Source: Acidobacteriaceae bacterium
GTDB lineage: Bacteria; Acidobacteriota; Terriglobia; Terriglobales; Acidobacteriaceae
Direction of reading: 5' to 3'
Assembly: GCA_030038115.1 (NCBI GenBank)
Contig: JASHPM010000065.1
Location: 1-41,508 of the forward strand
DNA length: 41,508 nucleotides
Shown here: positions 38,424 through 41,508 of the stretch, piece after piece
Layout: every line of letters begins with the position of its first letter
Position numbering within the stretch: the first letter of the stretch is position 1
The notes under the pieces: generated by a model
The model's input: the letters and a program-made list of their open reading frames with translations, nothing else
What the model was told of the DNA's origin: nothing
Databases searched by the model: none
Translations under genes and position numbers: made by a program

Positions 38424-39646
38424 ATGCCGATATGGAAGATGCTTTCGTTGCTGAGGCTCGCGGTCGCGGTGCCATTTGCCTTGGGCGTAACTGCCTTAGC
38501 GACGCAATCGCCTGAGCCACCGGCAGATGCGCCAGCCCACGAGAACGCGACCCTGCCGCCCCCCCTCCAGGTACTGGTTCCGCCTTCTTCCGACATGGCT
38601 ACGTGGTTCGGTTTGCGCAGCATGTCGATGCGCCAGGGCAGCCGGATATCTACTTGTATGATCGGGAGGGGCAGATTGTCCGGGCCCTGAGGGCATGGCC
38701 ACGGGGTCTAGGGAAACTTCTTATCATGGCGGTCGATGTGGGCTCCGACCAACGTCTGGCATACTCGGGCCAGCTAACAAACGAAGATGGGAGCAGGACC
38801 GCTTTCTGCCAGATATTGGATATTGACGGCAGAGTCAAGTCTTGGTTCGATACTGGCAATTACCTGCCAACGAAGATCTCGTTGGCGGCCGACGGCACAA
38901 TTTGGAGCACCGGCTTCGAATATCCGGGCGGCACGGAAGGCCGAAAAGTCTGGCAGAACTACCAGACCGTGCGCCACTACAGCCCGTCCGGAAAGATCCT
39001 GACCCAGTCTATTCCAAACTGGGACAGCTCAGTGGCCTACGTCGTTCTTGGGCACGACCCGCAAGACGGAGGCGGTGTCTTCTTCGCCTATGACGCGCGG
39101 AACAGCCCCGCCGGTATCTTTCGAGCGCCAACCTGGGGACAACACGCGGATTACCTGATTTCGCCGGAGGCCCAGGGCGCGGTATTTCTAAGAACCTCCG
39201 GGGACGCCGTCACGCTGTATGACAGCCCAAACCACACCATCTACCGATCCACGCCCACCGGCCATGATCTGAAAGAATGGCGCATGGACCGCAGCGCGCC
39301 GCGCACGGGCCTCGATGGCTTTGCAGTTTTGTCGGACGGCCGGACCTATGTCAGTTGGTTCGCACGCGATACCAGGACGGCGAGCAGTGGCGTCGCTGAA
39401 CTCACGCTAGGCCCCGACATGGTAGCCACCTGGAAGACAGTGCTCGAAGCCGACTCGGCGCTTCCCGCCGTTCCTGAACGGTTTCGCATCATCGGCTCTG
39501 ACGGAAACACGCTGGTCTGCGAGGAGGAACCCGACCATGGCGCACGGGCTGAGGCCAACCCCCACGGGGAGGAGATGCCCCACGAAGTGGCTGCACGTGA
39601 CACATGGCCCCACCGCGTACCGCGCACAGAACCTTTCATGCGCTGA
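38424..39646 (+). pseudogene. secreted protein gene split by an apparent 1-nt frameshift at a C7 tract (38559-38565)
   Basis: Signal peptide in frame 0 (MPIWKMLSLLRLAVAVPFALGVTALATQ...LPPP); body in frame 2 (GTGSAFFRHGYVVRFAQHVDAPGQPDIYLYDREG...). One extra C joins them. The 38603 ORF start is only an internal GTG. Confidence 0.65.
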
Positions 39647-39714
39647 GAAGTCGTTTGGCTGGACCGAGATCGCGAGGGACCTATGATGACTAAGATACTG
39701 ACGACGGCGTCGTT

Positions 39715-39775
39715 TCCGGACCGACGTACCCGGATAAAAATAAGGATCGTCGAAGGCTTCGTAGCCTCCGCCCAT
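39715..39775 (-). pseudogene. 5' remnant of a Fic-family toxin gene
   Basis: ATG at 39775 gives MGGGYEAFDDPYFYPGTSV, matching the Fic N-terminal pattern (DPYxYPGTxVLxN); no Fic core (HPFxxGNGR) follows in any frame. Confidence 0.55.
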
Positions 39776-39975
39776 TAGCGCTTCCGGTACTCGGCGAACG
39801 CCCGGAGGATCACGGCTCGCCGTTCCTCAGAATTCAGCGATTCCGTCTCTTTCAGCCGCTTCTCGCCCTCGGGCGTCAGCTTCAGCCCCTCAACTGCCGA
39901 AATCGCCGCGAACTTTTCCCGGCCAAGCACAAAGGGGCGCGAAACGATCTCGCGATTCTTCGGAAGATTGCTCAT
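39775..39975 (-). CDS. small VbhA/YhfG-like Fic antitoxin candidate
   Basis: 66 aa: MSNLPKNREIVSRPFVLGREKFAAISAVEGLKLTPEGEKRLKETESLNSEERRAVILRAFAEYRKR; 'AVEGL' resembles the antitoxin motif; stop overlaps the fic-remnant ATG (TAATG). Confidence 0.6.
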   Translation of the reverse strand: MSNLPKNREIVSRPFVLGREKFAAISAVEGLKLTPEGEKRLKETESLNSEERRAVILRAFAEYRKR

Positions 39976-40140
39976 AGGTTCAATTATATCGTCCGAAAAA
40001 CCCCAGGAAGGCGCAGCAAACAACCCGAAGTCCCACTCCCTGCTCCCTGCTCCACCCCCCGTGACATCCGTCACATCCTCTCCAGCCCGCCTGCGGCAAC
40101 CTGTCTCCAGGCAGTTCACCCCTCCCCCGGAGCAGCTCCC

Positions 40141-40461
40141 ATGGATGTCAGCACCCTGATCCCTACCCTCGTCGAAGTCGAGCAAGTCCTCGCCCTGCGC
40201 GGCGAGTGCGCCCTCCTCGGCATGATCCTCACAGCCCAGGAAGGGGTCCGCCAGCTCCAGTGCGAGAACGAGGAACTCGCCCTCCAGAACGCAACCCTGC
40301 GCCGCAGTCTCGAATCGGCTCGCCGCTTCGCCCACCTCGCGCACTCGTACGTCTCCTCCACCGAGGCCGCCGACCGATTCCGTGAAGAATTCCTCTCCTC
40401 CGAACCCGGCGACGAAGAGAACCCGCGCGTCTGGCGCACCACGCACATCTTCACCACCTGA
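40141..40461 (+). CDS. hypothetical coiled-coil protein
   Basis: 106 aa; 'QLQCENEELALQNATLRRSLESARRF' predicted coiled coil. Confidence 0.5.
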   Translation: MDVSTLIPTLVEVEQVLALRGECALLGMILTAQEGVRQLQCENEELALQNATLRRSLESARRFAHLAHSYVSSTEAADRFREEFLSSEPGDEENPRVWRTTHIFTT

Positions 40462-40571
40462 CCCAACTCGCTCCCCAGGGCGCTCAACTCGCCGGTCCCG
40501 GCCCTCCCTTCCGCGCTCCTCACCCGGAATGTGGGGTATGCTGGGTCGCGTTCGTGCTGAGGAGGGAAGCA

Positions 40572-41508
40572 TGCAGCGATTCGGACGAGCGGTCGCAGCG
40601 GCGGCGTTGGCGTTTGCACTGAGCCAGGGTTTCGCGCAAACCAGTCCAGTGGTCCAGCAGGGCGATTACGTCACGCATGATTTTCATTTCCGATCGGGCG
40701 AATCGCTGCCGGAGATGCGGCTGCATTATCGGACGTTAGGCGCGCCGCATCGCAACGCACAAGGTCACGTGGACAACGCCGTGATGATCCTGCACGGGAC
40801 AACCGGATCGGGCGCACAGTTTCTGGCGCCGTATTTTGCCGGCGTGCTGTTTGGGCCAGGGCAGCTGCTGGATGCGACGAAGTATTACATCGTTCTGCCC
40901 GATGGAATCGGCCATGGCGGTTCGTCGAAGCCGAGCGACGGCATGCGCGCGCATTTTCCCCAATACGACTACGACGACATGGTGGCCGCGCAACACCTGC
41001 TGCTGACTGAGGGGCTGCACGTCGATCATCTGCGGCTGATCATGGGCACTTCGATGGGCTGCATGCACTCGTGGGTGTGGGGTGAAACCTGGCCGGACTT
41101 CAGCGACGCCCTGATGCCCCTGGCTTGCCTGCCCGTGCAAATTGCGGGGCGCAACCGCATGATGCGCAAGATGGCCATGGACGCCATCACCGGCGATCCG
41201 GCGTGGAACCACGGCGACTACACGACACAACCACCAGGGCTGCGAACTTCGATGGAGATGCTGCTCATCATGGGTTCGAGCCCTCTGCAGATGCAGGAGC
41301 ACGAGCCGACGCGCGACGAGGCCGATGCGTATCTCGCGAATTTTCTGAAGACGCACCTCGCAACGGCGGATGCGAACGACTTCCTCTACGCGTTCAATGC
41401 GTCGCGCAACTACGATCCCTCGGCGAAGCTGGAGACGATCACAGTGCCGGTGATGGCGATCAATTCGGCGGACGACTTTATCAATCCACCCGAACTGGAC
41501 ATCATGCC
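40572..41508 (+). CDS. secreted alpha/beta hydrolase, homoserine O-acetyltransferase (MetX)-like; truncated by window end
   Basis: RBS gaggaggg then ATG; MQRFGRAVAAAALAFALSQGFAQTSP...; 'GESLPEMRLHYRTLGAPH', 'GTSMGCMHSWVWGETWPD' nucleophile elbow; open to the window edge, so absent from the ORF track. Confidence 0.9.

Noticed and set aside
39976-40572. Upstream part of the 265-aa - strand ORF (39775..40572)
   Set aside because: Composition is shadow-like and antisense to the 40141 ORF; only the last 66 codons look like a real protein.

Overview
High-GC bacterial chromosomal window. Gene content and style suggest Acidobacteriota (inferred, no search run). It begins with the 3' end of a tRNA and carries about 35 supportable protein-coding genes. 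Main blocks: (i) ~2.3-9.8 kb, a MoxR AAA+/DUF58/DUF4350/DUF4129/SpoIIM/RDD membrane cluster in which the DUF4129 gene seems to start at a non-canonical ATC codon; (ii) ~10.4-20.3 kb, a translationally coupled type IV pilus/type II secretion-like locus (GspF, GspE/PilB, PilM/N/O/P-like, prepilins) with LolA-like and Ycf48-like genes and no secretin in the window; (iii) ~21.1-25.4 kb, a secreted DUF1800 lipoprotein with duplicated IPT/TIG-type modules plus a Tat-exported DUF1501 partner; (iv) ~25.5-28.7 kb, a secreted ARPP-1/DUF6569-type protein divergent from an ECF-like sigma factor and an anti-sigma-like zinc-finger/TM protein fused to a Ycf48-like domain; (v) an omega-like small ORF, cold-shock protein, radical SAM protein and a Met/His-rich secreted protein with a membrane partner; (vi) kdsC and gyrB; (vii) ~38.4-40.0 kb, a gene split by an apparent frameshift at a C7 tract beside an orphan VbhA/YhfG-like antitoxin ORF followed by an ~18-codon remnant of a Fic toxin gene. 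The right edge holds a truncated alpha/beta hydrolase (MetX-like) absent from the ORF track. No CRISPR array, rRNA or intact transposase was seen.
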